22,326 bases of DNA from Trichosphaerium sp. ATCC 40318 (lineage: Eukaryota > Discosea > Flabellinia > Trichosidae): contig JALMLS010000324.1 of NCBI GenBank assembly GCA_038496445.1, positions 1 through 22,326 of the forward strand, given 5' to 3'. The translations under genes and the position numbers were made by a program. Below, piece after piece: positions 1 to 9,650 of the stretch (its first letter is position 1; each line of letters starts with the position of its first letter). Under the pieces are notes generated by a model. The model did not search any database. It saw only the letters and a list, made by a program, of their open reading frames with translations, and was not told the origin of the DNA.

Positions 1-69
1 GAATACTCGCGGCGCTACACCTGAGGGTACATAATTCTCATCTACTCCTCAAGTATTCCTCAGGTATTG

Positions 70-1263
70 CTATTCTTTAAGAGTCAAGGTGATGGATTGT
101 CCCCAGTGATCCGACAGCTCCTGGCCATTTTTTTGCTTTAAAATGTCAACTTGTTCTACTGACACACGTGCTAACTCTACACCCTCCAGTTTGTCAATGG
201 CAAAAACGTAGTCTAGTCTTTCCGACTCTTGCCATACAACGAGCGAGTTGGTCTTGGAGTCGTAGGTGGGTTCTGGGCTGCTAAACGAGCCGCAGTATTC
301 TTTGTATAAGTCTGTAATTCAGAATTTTTGTGAGTGTGATGCTTATGAAGGAAATAGCAAACACCGAATTTGGTGATTGACAGAACGGATCGTACCACGC
401 ATGCAAAACTGATTCATAAGGAATTTGTAGTTGGAGGAGTTGTATGGGATGTTAAAGTCACCCATGAGAAGGACTGCAAGTGATGCTGAGCTATTGCCTG
501 GGTGCGCCAACCAGTTCAAGACGCATGTACGCGCGAATGTGTAAATCTCCTGCACCTGCTTTTTTTGAAATCGTTTGTTCATAGCGTCCAGGTGCGTGTT
601 GATGAGCAGTAATGTTTTTCCTGCACAGTCAGTTAGCGCACCTTTGTAGACACGTGCAAAAAATAAAGGGGAAAACAAACAAATCAACTGTTGTGCATAG
701 GTACAGGTAAACGAGATGTGTATCTACATACCTGGCCACAGTGATGGCATTGATAGGAATACCGCATGAACGCCTTTACGCGACTTGGATTCTGAAATTG
801 TAAAGGTGTGTTTGTTGAATCCGTCAAGTGTAAACTTCTACTCGCACGTTCAGTGCTGAGTCATTATGTAATGTGTAAAGTGATATTGAATAAATACAAG
901 TACTAACCTTGCGCCAAGCAGACCATAACCCGCCGTTCGCGTTCAAATAGAAGCGTGCCTGATCTAAGAAGGGCATCCACGTCCAAGAAGTATAACCTGG
1001 AGGTATCTGTACATAAATTCGTTAACTAACGTAAAAGCGCCTCCAATTAGTACTTGATGCGTAGTTTCAACCGCTGCTTGCAACGTGTCAATGTTTGAAC
1101 CCCATATTTCTTGCAAAGCCACTATATCGAACGTTGGTAACAGCTTACCGATAGCTGTTGCCCTTTCTCGTTGGTTTGTGCACGTGGCGTTGTTTTTGTT
1201 TACAAGCAACCGTGGTATCAAATAACAGTTCCACTGCAGTATTCTCAAAGCCTTTGAAGTCAT
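70..1263 (-). CDS. Endonuclease/exonuclease/phosphatase-family hydrolase, sphingomyelinase-like
   Basis: Five exons on the minus strand (1263-1054, 1006-908, 837-732, 641-396, 311-70) join into 300 codons plus TAG. The EEP-fold active-site motifs appear in the usual order: LQWN with Asn12, LQEIW with Glu52, NTHLD with His155, GDFN at 199-202, LDYVF near 254, and the terminal SDHWG with His289. This family hydrolyses phosphodiesters with a bound divalent metal. The NGGLWSA stretch and the RKGVHA block suggest neutral-sphingomyelinase/phospholipase-C-like members rather than AP endonucleases, but the substrate is inferred. No signal peptide or membrane segment is seen, so a cytosolic protein is likely. 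It is divergent from the GST gene, 221 bp away. The acceptor at 837 was chosen because it restores a long family-like block between the metal-binding motifs. Confidence 0.88.
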
Positions 1264-1484
1264 ATGTAGCCTCTAGATATTTTGAGCGTTGTTGACTTGC
1301 CAAAATAGTTTCAACTGAATTTTCCTTTTTAGCGCATTATCGCGTATTGTTCACTAAACAAGCACCCCAGCGCGCAAGCGCAGTATCCTACAGCGATGAT
1401 GAAGTTTATCAGGTTTTGCGGCTCACTGAGTTTGTGTGTCAAAAACTTACGAATTCATTTGCGCTAGTATCACTACAGTACAGA
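1264..1484. promoter_or_regulatory. Divergent intergenic region, EEP hydrolase / GST
   Basis: This is the 221-bp gap between two start codons pointing away from each other, so it must hold both promoters. An open frame runs from 1347 towards the GST start, but it is not needed for the GST model and resembles nothing known. I see no clear TATA box. Confidence 0.5.
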
Positions 1485-2488
1485 ATGACAACAATGGCAC
1501 AAGGTAACAACAAAACAATAGCGTGGTTGGCTGAACTTACTTTGTTACTTAGCAGGCAAGGTAGAGTTGGGCTATTGGGCGATAAGGGGCCTTAGACAGC
1601 CATGTGTTTACATGCTGGAGTATTTGGAGTGGACATACACTGTACGTTCTTATTTTTCATGCGTGACGTTCCCACATGCTCACCACGTTGTAGGACAAAC
1701 GTTATCAACAAGGTCCAAGGCCTGAACTGTCACGAAAAGAGTGGACAGATGTCAAACCAACAATGGGTTTAGTACTACCAAACCTACCGTATCTCATTTG
1801 TGGTAAGAAACAACGCGTAATTGTAAGGTTAACGATAAGTAGAGAATGGTCCAAAGATTACGCAATCCAATGCTATACTGAGGTATTTGGGCAATTGCGC
1901 TGGCCTTGCAGGATCGAACCCTGCCGAAGCAGCAACCATTGACATGTGGGGTGATTTTGTACGTTATATGAACACGTGTTCGTCTTGTTAGAGAACTAAC
2001 TTGCAAACAAAGGTAATGGACGTCAGAAATATGGCTGTCAGACACTACTACCGTTCGAATACTCCTGAATCTGTTGCCGAATTTAAAACCCAGAGATTAG
2101 CGCGTGCGTTTATTCAAATACGGCTTTTTTTTGATAGTGATTGTTAGCAAAGCTTGATCAGATAGCAACTCTTCTCAAAGACAATAAATTTTTGAACGGA
2201 GATAACTTGACGTGGCCTGATTTTCATATGGCCGAAATTTTGGATCAATACCGTTTGTTTGCACCTGAACTCTTTGAGAAACAAGGTAGGCGAATATAAA
2301 TGCTAGGCTACGTCCATTCTGATGACTATTTAGACGTGTTGATTGCTTACATTAAGCGATTCCAAGCTTTACCAAAGATTGCTGCTTATATCAAATCTGG
2401 ACGCTTCCAAGCCTGGCCTGTAAATAACGTTTCTGCAAGCTGGGGAGGCGACATTGCTAATCCTCCTAAAAACCTTATCCTTCAATAA
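1485..2488 (+). CDS. Glutathione S-transferase, mu-like
   Basis: Seven exons (1485-1503, 1556-1641, 1694-1802, 1843-1958, 2013-2103, 2148-2285, 2334-2488) give 237 residues, close to the usual 218-220 of cytosolic GSTs. The N-terminal thioredoxin-like domain begins LGYWAIRGL with the catalytic Tyr. The glutathione-binding LPYLI and ITQSNAILRYL (SNAIL) motifs follow. The helical C-terminal domain carries LTWPDFHMAEIL and ends KIAAYIKSGRFQAWPVNN, the typical mu-class tail. It conjugates glutathione to electrophiles in the cytosol. A second ATG three codons downstream (1494) could also start the protein. An AATAAA lies 68 bp after the stop. Class assignment rests on motif memory; sigma or pi relatives are less likely given the tail. 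Confidence 0.93.
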
Positions 2489-2555
2489 GGTGACACATAA
2501 ATGTCACAACATTGGTTTCTATCGCCACGAAATTGTACTAGTACCACGGGTACGC

Positions 2556-2561
2556 AATAAA
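2556..2561 (+). terminator. Candidate polyadenylation signal of the GST gene
   Basis: A canonical AATAAA lies 68 bp downstream of the GST stop and before the next plus-strand gene. Assigned by position only. Confidence 0.45.
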
Positions 2562-2686
2562 ATGAAAAGTCTCCCAGTTAGGCACTTTTTTTATTTTTCA
2601 GCGCCCGAAAGGCGTTTGGTCAAAATAAAGTAGCACAAACCCATTTTGGAAAGTCTAATAATACAGTAACACAACTTGTTGTTGGC

Positions 2687-5200
2687 ATGGTATTGTTTAC
2701 AAAGGCACTCATACTCGCATGTTTCTACTGCTTGTTCGCATTAACAAAAGCGCAAAGCCTGAGCGATCTGATAACAGTCTACGACATACCAGGTACCGAA
2801 ACACAATTTGTTTTCGCGTTATTCAGAATAAAATAGTCTGCTCGCTGCAGAACTTGCTTGGATGCTTAAGCGCGCTTTATCATCTCGTTGCGAAGCTAGG
2901 CATTTGTTTTTTACTCAATAAAACGGTTTTCAAGTTGATTTAACTGTTTTACAATTTCCTAGTTGGGGCTTCAGTCGCAAAAGGCTTGACAGTGTTCCGC
3001 TACAGACATTTCATCGGCAATAATCGATCTCCAACTCCAATTTATGCGCACGTGTTGAAGGACCAGACAGCGAAGATTGCGTTTGCTGATACCGCAGGCG
3101 TAGTTCACTTATTGAGAGTCAGCGCCACATACAAAGTCTTGGTTCGTTCATTTGTTTTCCCATCCCATAACTCTCTATGCCAACACGTCTTTAGAACCAT
3201 TGGAAAACTTCTGGAAGGGAAGTCCGCGGATTGTGGGCTCACGAAACTTCAGAAAATGCCGAACATGATATGGAGGACGGTACGCTTAATGAACGATCCT
3301 TTCTGTTCATGCCTCCATTTACTGACAACGTACTAGAACAAACTGCTCTTTTGATTAGGAAAGGAACGCCGTGCGCTGGTTGTGGACCTCCTGGACCATG
3401 CCCACCATGCGAAACACTTCATTTTGTGCGGTTTGATAACGCTGGGCGTGTCATTATGGATGCAAAAATAGATGATCGCATATATGACTTTACACTCGGT
3501 GAAGGGCGCCTAAACTTTGGCTATCACAACGGAGACCTCGTATATCTAGCAGCTTATAAAGTGCACAGCATCACTTCAATGTGTAACAAGTTAGAGCCTG
3601 GGCACGAGGGCGATAGTTACAAGTATTTTCCATTCTCAGGTCCAGGCAGTTTTGACCCGACAAAGGCTGTGGGTCGTAGCTCCAGCCCTGTTTACGGTAC
3701 TTGCTGGGGTTGTAGGTACGTACAAGTCCGCACTCTGCATTTGTTAATTGTCCTATGCAAATAGTCACAGCTTGGACTTGAGAGTGGCGCAGACCAACGA
3801 CACCATGGTTCCAATATGTCTATCAGACGCTTTTCCAATTCAAGGCATTGTGTGGGGCAACAACAAAGCGTGCGTAAGGCTGTTGTCATCCTTTGCTTAC
3901 ATTGTTTGTTCAGGAAAGCGTATGCATCGATTAGTGGGCAAGGAGGGTACTCAGATGGGACGCTAGGAGGGCTGACACACAAGCAGTACGGATAAATCAT
4001 TATTTTTTTAGCAAGCCAGCTGTAATTCTTGTGTAGCACTGATGATGGCTGGATAATGGCCATTGGTCTGCCTCGAACTGGAAACACGTACAACGATAAT
4101 GGCATAGACATCGCATTGGTAAATATTGATGAAGCAGGTACACACTTGGCACTTTGATTGTGGAATTCATGCACCTTACGCGTATAGGCGATATGGTGGG
4201 TAATCTCAACTTCATTACAAATACAAACGGCGTTTATGAGCGCGGCATTCACTTAAAAAAGTTTGGACCTAATTACCTATGTATGCACCCTACCCTTGAA
4301 CGTTTACCACTGAATACAACGTGTCTTGCCATTGACAACACATAGTGGCATGGTGGGAGAGCGAGTCTGCATCATGGACCTCAACGCGCAAGTATTACCT
4401 TGCAGAGATTACTGCTGCAGGGCAATTCATACGCAGCAAAACAGAAGTAACCGAAACAGCTATTTTTGCAGAGCGCATGGACTTCACAGAGTATCCCAAT
4501 GGAGATGTTGGTTGGGTACTAAACTACGTGAATTAACTTCAAATTGCTAATATTACAAAAAGGCTTTTGCATGGCCAAACAGCACTAAAAAAGAAGTCTT
4601 TTCTCCAGCAGACAACCTCAAAGGAGTACGACTATTCTACCAAGCAAGCAATGCTGATGGACTACCCACTGGTACACCTTCCAACCATTATACACACATT
4701 GCTAATTTTGAATAGGTGAGGCACGTGCCAATGCTAATGACGATGAAGGAGGAAGTAGTGCTGGTGTTGCAATTGGTATTGTATTCTTTTTATTGGTAGT
4801 GATTGTTGTTGTGCTTGTCATTTTAGGCTATCTTTACTATCGCAAAAATGGTGTACCAGAATTTCTTTCGTATGTGTAGTACTTTGGTTTTTTATTTGCT
4901 AACATTTGTAGCAACCTTGGAGGAAATGGCTCAAGTTCAGGAGCTAGTGGCTCAATACAACCACAAACTACTCAGCCCTCACCTACTCCTGCTCTTACAC
5001 CTTCTCCAAAACCTTTACCTGTACCAGGTGCAGCAAAAAGTCTGTGGTTTGTTTTTGGTGGGCTTGGTAGTGGAATTTGTTGCAGGGAGCTCTGTATCTG
5101 TTTGGTACCAGGCATAGGAGGAGGGGAAGGAGGGGGAGTAAAAGTAGGATTCCAATCATTCCATGAATCATTGAGATTTTGTAACCAATCACAGGTCTAA
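2687..5200 (+). CDS. Type I single-pass membrane protein, unknown family
   Basis: Twelve exons (2687-2792, 2851-2886, 2963-3141, 3195-3715, 3765-3869, 3914-3985, 4037-4137, 4188-4280, 4346-4515, 4563-4671, 4716-4869, 4912-5200) keep one frame for 644 codons. Residues 1-22 form a signal peptide ending near TKAQS. About 490 extracellular residues follow, including a Cys-Pro-Gly cluster (CAGCGPPGPCPPC, 167-179) and an aromatic-rich part (DDGWIMAIG, FGPNYLLAWW, NGDVGWAFAW) that recalls a beta-propeller or carbohydrate-binding fold. I do not recognise the family. An acidic linker, a transmembrane helix (about 515-537) and YYRK then lead to a Ser/Pro/Thr-rich tail. The last exon is unsafe: from somewhere inside it the opposite strand reads as LINE coding sequence, and the TAA at 5198-5200 lies within the terminus of the element at 5192. 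The native C-terminus may therefore be lost. Confidence 0.78.
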
Positions 5201-5207
5201 AAATTAA

Positions 5208-5465
5208 AGTGGTATATACCAGTTTTTTTATGGTATATACCACTTTTTTCAACAAAATGGTATATGGACTGGTATATACCATTTTGAAATACCACTTTTT
5301 TTAAAAATTAAGTGAATAAAAAGTGGTATATAGAAGTGGTATATACCACTTTTCATTCACATAATGAGACCTTCTAAAAATGGTATATAAAGTGGTATAT
5401 ACCACTTTTTTTATGGTATGTGGTATATACCACCTTTTTATTGGTATATACCACTTTTATGGTAT
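5208..5465. repeat. Left subterminal array of GGTATATACC palindromes
   Basis: Repeated copies of the self-complementary core GGTATATACC, mostly extended to AAGTGGTATATACCACTT, at irregular spacing. Each unit could form a hairpin or be a symmetric protein-binding site. The array reads almost the same on both strands. Confidence 0.9.
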
Positions 5466-5569
5466 GCTTCAAGAAGGTCATTAAGGAGCTTTTTGGTAAT
5501 GGGTTTTCTTGTTGAACGATCATGGACGTCATACATTGAACGGTGCGTAGAGACCTTAGTATATCATAG

Positions 5570-5870
5570 AATCTAACCAAACCAAGCTCATTCGGACCGC
5601 AGGACCTGATTCCAGTACCAGCATTGAGGAAACTATATTGCAGGTATTATACAGACGTTCGTGGGTACCAGACAAAGTTTTATTTTATTTTCGTTTGATA
5701 TACATTAACCGACCTCCGTAGGCCTTAGTAATTGATAGATTCAGGTGGGACCACTTTCATTAGGTGCGCAGCATGTTTTTACAGTAGGCACAGCAAGCTC
5801 ATGGAGATGGACGAATTTTCCAGACGCCCATAGTAATGTAACTGTAGTGGACATTGTCCAAAACTTGTAA
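5570..5870 (+). other. Exon-like cargo inside element A
   Basis: A plus-strand open segment (5570-5676) ends at a GT and can be joined across an intron-sized gap (5677-5744, closing with ATTGATAGATTCAG) to 5745-5870. The second segment gives 42 codons including VGPLSLGAQHVF and SWRWTNFPDAHSNVTVV and stops at TAA 5868-5870. An AATAAA follows at 5889-5894. The composition looks like host coding sequence, unlike the flanking arrays. Because it lies within the inverted termini of element A, it is either captured host gene sequence or a remnant of the element's own gene. I do not recognise the protein, and the start of the first exon is not established. Confidence 0.45.
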
Positions 5871-5936
5871 CTCACAAACTGTGTATTAAATAAAGTGTAT
5901 TTTCTGGAATTGCAGGTGTACTATAAGTAAGCATAA

Positions 5937-6243
5937 AGTGGTTATAAGAGTGGTATATACCATGAAAAACTGGTATAAAAAAGTGGTATATAACTGGTAT
6001 ATACCTAAAAAAAGTGGTATAAAAAAGTGGTATATTTTTTTTTTCTGGTGAAAAAAAGTGGTATATTTTCTGTTTTTATACCTGTTTTTTTTGGTATATT
6101 GTTGGTATATTTGGTCAATATACCACTTTTTTTGGTATATTTCGGTCAAAATATACCACTTTTTTTGGTATATACCATAAAAAACTGGTATAAAAAAGTG
6201 GTATAAAAGTGGTATATACCAAAAAAACTGGTATATTTTTTTA
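5937..6243. repeat. Right subterminal array of GGTATATACC palindromes
   Basis: Second array of the same palindromic unit, more degraded and interspersed with A/T runs, ending against the right terminus of element A at 6249. Confidence 0.9.
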
Positions 6244-7443
6244 GACCTGCAGTGGTCTGCCACTGATTACCTATAAGTACAAATTTGTCTGAGGACATAG
6301 AATCTTTAAGTATGTGAGAGTTGATAATATTGGAGGCTACTAGAATGTTATGTTGGTGCCATACCAAGATTTCTTGGATGCTGGGAGTATCATCATCATG
6401 AAGTACCTTGTTACGGACTTTTCATATGCAATGCATGATAGAGCATATGTGAACAGCTTTTTCTTTGTTAAGAAGAAAAAGTAAAATGTTTTCAGTCCAA
6501 GGCTTTGTAATAATATTGGAAATGTGTTTGATAAGCAAATTACCTATGGCTACTGCTTTAGACCAGCTGAAAAAAAAGGCATGTCTGTGAAGTGGATATG
6601 AAACATTAGTATGCCGGACAGGTAGTAGCCTAAGAAAGTACTTCCAAACTACATCCCTAGCACGGTTAATGCTCCTAAGAGATGAAATGTTTTTCAGAAT
6701 GGAGTGAACCTTCCAACCTTTGCTGTACAATGCAGCTAGAGTAGGTGGCCATATAACCTGTTCTGGCTTGGGCATATTGAACTTAGCAATGTCAGAGACC
6801 TTAAGGTTTTTGAGTAGGTGGAATGGGAATTTTCCTTGCTTTAACCCGCCATTGGTATCTGCAATAGTTGTCTATGGTGGATGAGTGGGAATTCCAAAGA
6901 TCAGTGTAGAGAGTGGGTATAGCTAAGTGTCTGGACCAAAGAGAGGCCTTAAAGTTGTCAGTTATGGATCGGAGAGATGGGAGATTGAGACCACCTAAAT
7001 GAAAAGGTAGTTCAACCCTACTTCCTATAGGTGAGTGGTACATATGAGATTCATCATTGACTTTAACAACATTACCAGCAGTTAGGTGGCATCTGTAAAA
7101 CATGAACCAGTTGCGGATGTTGTTCCACCTGTTTTCAACCGAGATGGGGATAGCTAAAGGCCGACAGAAATATAGAACTTGGGACTGGGCATAAGTGCGA
7201 AAGATTGCTTGACATGCCTTTAGTGTACGAGCATAAGGTTTCCAGGACACAAGAGACTTGACAACACTATCTAATGCTTGATGGAAGTTGAAGGTAAGGG
7301 TACCTGAAGGGCTCAAAGCAAAGCCTAGGTACTTTGTGACTGGGGTGGATGGGAGAATCTGTTGGTTATTGCCAACGACATTGATTTGGAATGATTTGGA
7401 CATGTTGAGAAATAATCCAGAGGCTGCAGTACTGGAATCGGGA

Positions 7444-7635
7444 TTTTGACCCGTACTAAACCCGTACGGAACCCGTACTTTTGACCCGTACTTAACCCGT
7501 ACGGGTTCCGTACTTTTGACCCGTACTAAACCCGTACGGAACCCGTACTTTTGACCCGTACTTAACCCGTACGGGTTCCGTATTGTTGACCCGTACTTTA
7601 CCCATACGGGTTACGTACGGGATCCGTACGGGTAG
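7444..7635. repeat. Left 35-bp tandem array of element B
   Basis: Units start at 7444, 7479, 7514, 7549 and 7584, an exact 35-bp period. Each begins TTTTGACCCGTAC and includes the palindrome ACCCGTACGGGT or a variant. The last part is degenerate. Confidence 0.95.
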
Positions 7636-7913
7636 AGTACAATTAAATAATATGAAAAATTGAATACAGAATATACTCCTCTTTTTCCATACAATGTATG
7701 TGTACACATATATCACATGTGTGCCAAAACCACAACCATCAGTATACACTTGCAATCAAAAAAAAAATTTGGCCATCAAATTTTGTTTGGATTTGGCAAT
7801 CAAAAAATCCAAAAAAAAATTACTGCAATTAAATGGCAGCTTGTAATCGTAAGGTACAAAAACATGTATTATTAATAGATGAGGGTGTTTTAAGGTTATT
7901 AGGGCATTTACTT

Positions 7914-8034
7914 AAAAAGTAGAGGAGAAAACTTAATAAAGTGCAAAATGTAGCTTTTTGCTGAATTTTGTTGTTTTATTGAATAACTTTGGTCTGACTG
8001 TACAAACTGCTCAGAAAATGTAGCATTAGGTATA
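7914..8034 (+). repeat. Dispersed direct repeat, copy 1 (core of element B)
   Basis: About 120 bp starting AAAAAGTAGAGGAGAAAACT is repeated with few differences at 11401-11522 in the same orientation. Its right part also resembles the arms of the 9110-10895 element (ATAACT..GGTCT..GTACAAA). Confidence 0.88.
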
Positions 8035-8309
8035 TTTAGGTACAATGCATGGTTTCATGATGGTTTGGGGATCAACTCACCATTTTTAGGCAAAAACGAC
8101 AGAAAATATGTATTTGGAGTAGTTTAAGGATATTATGGCCTAATAGCTCTATTAAACCACTTTTTAAAGGCGATTATGGGTTTCAAGCATTTTTCTGAAG
8201 TAGTCGTTAAGTTGTGGATATTAAGTTGGGTTTTAGGACAATTAAGGCATGATGTCTAAAATATCTCCTCAAACAGGTCAAAAACATGGTCGTTTAGTGG
8301 TAATGGGGT

Positions 8310-8353
8310 TGTAATGTAATGTAATGTATTGTAATGTGTTGTAATGTAAATGT
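8310..8353. repeat. TGTAA microsatellite
   Basis: Tandem TGTAA/TGTAT pentamers, about eight imperfect units, in the core of element B. Confidence 0.85.
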
Positions 8354-8433
8354 ACTTGTAATAGTTAAGAAAACAATAAACCAATCCATCGTTTTTACTA
8401 TTTTGTGTACACAATTATAACTGCTGACACATA

Positions 8434-8685
8434 TTTTGACCCGTACCTAACCCGTACGGGTTCCGTACTTTTGACCCGTACAAAACCCGTACGGAACCCG
8501 TACTTTTGACCCGTACTCAACCCGTACGGAACCCGTACTTTTGACCCGTACTCAACCCATACGGGTTCCGTACTTTTGACCCGGATTAAACCCGTACGTA
8601 ACCCGTACTTTCGACCCGTACAAAACCCGTACAGAATCCATACTTTTTGACCCGTACTCTACCCGTACATTATCCGTACTCCCGA
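8434..8685. repeat. Right 35-bp tandem array of element B
   Basis: Seven units start at 8434, 8469, 8504, 8539, 8574, 8609 and about 8643. They have the same period, sequence and orientation as the left array, so the arrays are direct while the outermost termini are inverted. Confidence 0.95.
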
Positions 8686-9109
8686 TTTTACTACTGTGAA
8701 GAAAAGTCATTAGTATGGCGTAAACAAGTTTGAATGTCTGCATCAGAGGTAGCTGTAATGAGAGCATCATTGGCAAACAATATTTGTTTGAGTAGCATCA
8801 TTGCTGCTTTGGCTCCAGAGATAGAAGGATCAGAAGTTATAGCCCGACTAAGGGGTTCCAACATGAGAGCAAAGAGAGTGGGGCTAAGGGGGTTGCCTTG
8901 ACCAGTACCTCGTTCCACTTTAAACGACTTATTGGAAATGGTGCCATTAATACGGACAGAGACATTGATTTGTAGCAGGTTGACAATGGAGGTAGCTATG
9001 ACCAAAGGGATGCCAATATGGACCAGGATCATGACAAGCACATTATGGGCACAGCGTGTACACAAAATAGTAAAAATGATGATGGTTTATTGTTTTCTTA
9101 ATTATTGCT

Positions 9110-9390
9110 CACCCCAAAGCCGATCATCTCCAATCGTTAACAATAAAACATGTATTTTCAGCCAAGTAAACAATAGTTAGGTTTGTATCAGCATGGCTTT
9201 AAAAGTAGGTAGAAAAATCTAAAAATACCCAAAAACCAACAATTTCTTGATTTTCCTATTTTTTGTGAATAACTCAGGTCTACTAGTACAAATCCTTTAA
9301 AAAACGAAGTATGGCCCACTATTAGGTACAATGCATGGTTTCATGGTGGTTTGGGTTTCAGTGCCCCTTTTGCCTAAATAGATATGGTTT
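9110..9390 (+). repeat. Left inverted arm
   Basis: Reverse complement of 10615-10895. It includes AACAATAAAACATGTATTTT and ATGCATGGTTTCATGGTGG, with a few substitutions and one small insertion near 9123-9135 relative to the right arm. Confidence 0.88.
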
Positions 9391-9650
9391 ACTGTGCACT
9401 CAATTGGGTAGTTGAAAACACAAACAACAAAATAAGAAAAAGTTGTCACTACTGTTAGAAAATAGATATTTAGGGTAGTTTTCTTGCTATGTTGTTTTTG
9501 TTGCTGATGTAGCACTTGCACAAAAGTAATGATAAGCACAAAAAATGTGTTGTTGGCCATTTTATTGAGTTTTGACTTTAAGTTGTATCAAAATTCCAGT
9601 AACCACCTTTTGTGAAGCATAATTCCAACCAACAATAGCATGAGACCTTT

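Larger units (their letters stand above)
5192..6249. mobile_element. Non-autonomous DNA element A, CAGGTCTAAAAA termini, 2-bp CA duplication
   Basis: The left end reads CAGGTCTAAAAA and the right end is its reverse complement with one or two A/T differences (TTTTTTAGACCTG). The element is flanked by CA on both sides (5190-5191 and 6250-6251). Excision of 1058 bp plus one CA joins the LINE reading frame as QWQTT-DWLQN on the minus strand, which fixes the boundaries. Just inside each end is an array of GGTATATACC palindromes. Between the arrays is about 450 bp of more complex sequence with exon-like content. No transposase is encoded, so it must have been moved in trans. It shares terminal CAG, duplication type and array layout with the element at 7427-8696. 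Confidence 0.82.
7427..8696. mobile_element. Non-autonomous DNA element B, CAGTA termini, 2-bp TG duplication
   Basis: The left end CAGTACTGGAATCGGGA and the inverted right end CAGTAGTAAAATCGGGA match at 14 of 17 positions. Both flanks carry TG (7425-7426 and 8697-8698). Removing 1270 bp and one TG joins the reverse-transcriptase frame as NDFSS-ASGLFLN, so the boundaries are exact. Inside each end is an array of 35-bp monomers. The 800-bp core is AT-rich, contains a TGTAA microsatellite and a segment repeated elsewhere in the window, and has no recognisable gene. The pentamer-type terminus plus subterminal arrays recalls CACTA/EnSpm elements, which also give very short duplications, but the terminus is CAGTA rather than CACTA. 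Confidence 0.88.
4972..9089 (-). pseudogene. LINE-type retrotransposon reverse transcriptase, 5'-truncated and broken
   Basis: Reverse-transcriptase coding sequence lies on the minus strand in three blocks, 9089-8697, 7426-6250 and 5191-4972, separated by two inserted elements. The first block has the RT core: GIP helix, RGTGQGNPLSP, LFALMLEPLSRAI and the active-site loop LFANDALI. After the 1270-bp insertion it resumes with ASGLFLNMSKS and the usual C-terminal region (KYLGF, HLGGLNLPSL, a vWk..LRLLP segment). After the 1058-bp insertion it continues into a Pro-rich end. Damage: an upstream TAA at 9087-9089 with nothing N-terminal; Asn for the first Asp of the active-site pair; a frame change near 6860-6900; TGA at 6422-6424; two insertions. 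I saw no endonuclease domain or clear poly(A) end. The left boundary overlaps exon 12 of the membrane protein and is uncertain. Confidence 0.85.

Noticed and set aside
1909-1935. GGATCGAACCCTGCC, resembling a tRNA T-loop on the opposite strand
   Set aside because: It lies inside a GST exon with a conserved reading frame, and no cloverleaf forms around it.
5886-6263. Minus-strand frames rich in Tyr and Thr (WYIPLLYHFF type)
   Set aside because: Translation of the GGTATATACC array; no protein features.
8420-8690. CCCGTAC repeats considered as telomeric or CRISPR-like
   Set aside because: The units are contiguous with no spacers, contain an internal palindrome, and occur at both ends of one mobile element.
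7427-8696. hAT origin for element B, because of CAG-type termini
   Set aside because: hAT elements make 8-bp (sometimes 5-6-bp) duplications; the 8-bp flanks here differ and the frame-restoring duplication is 2 bp.
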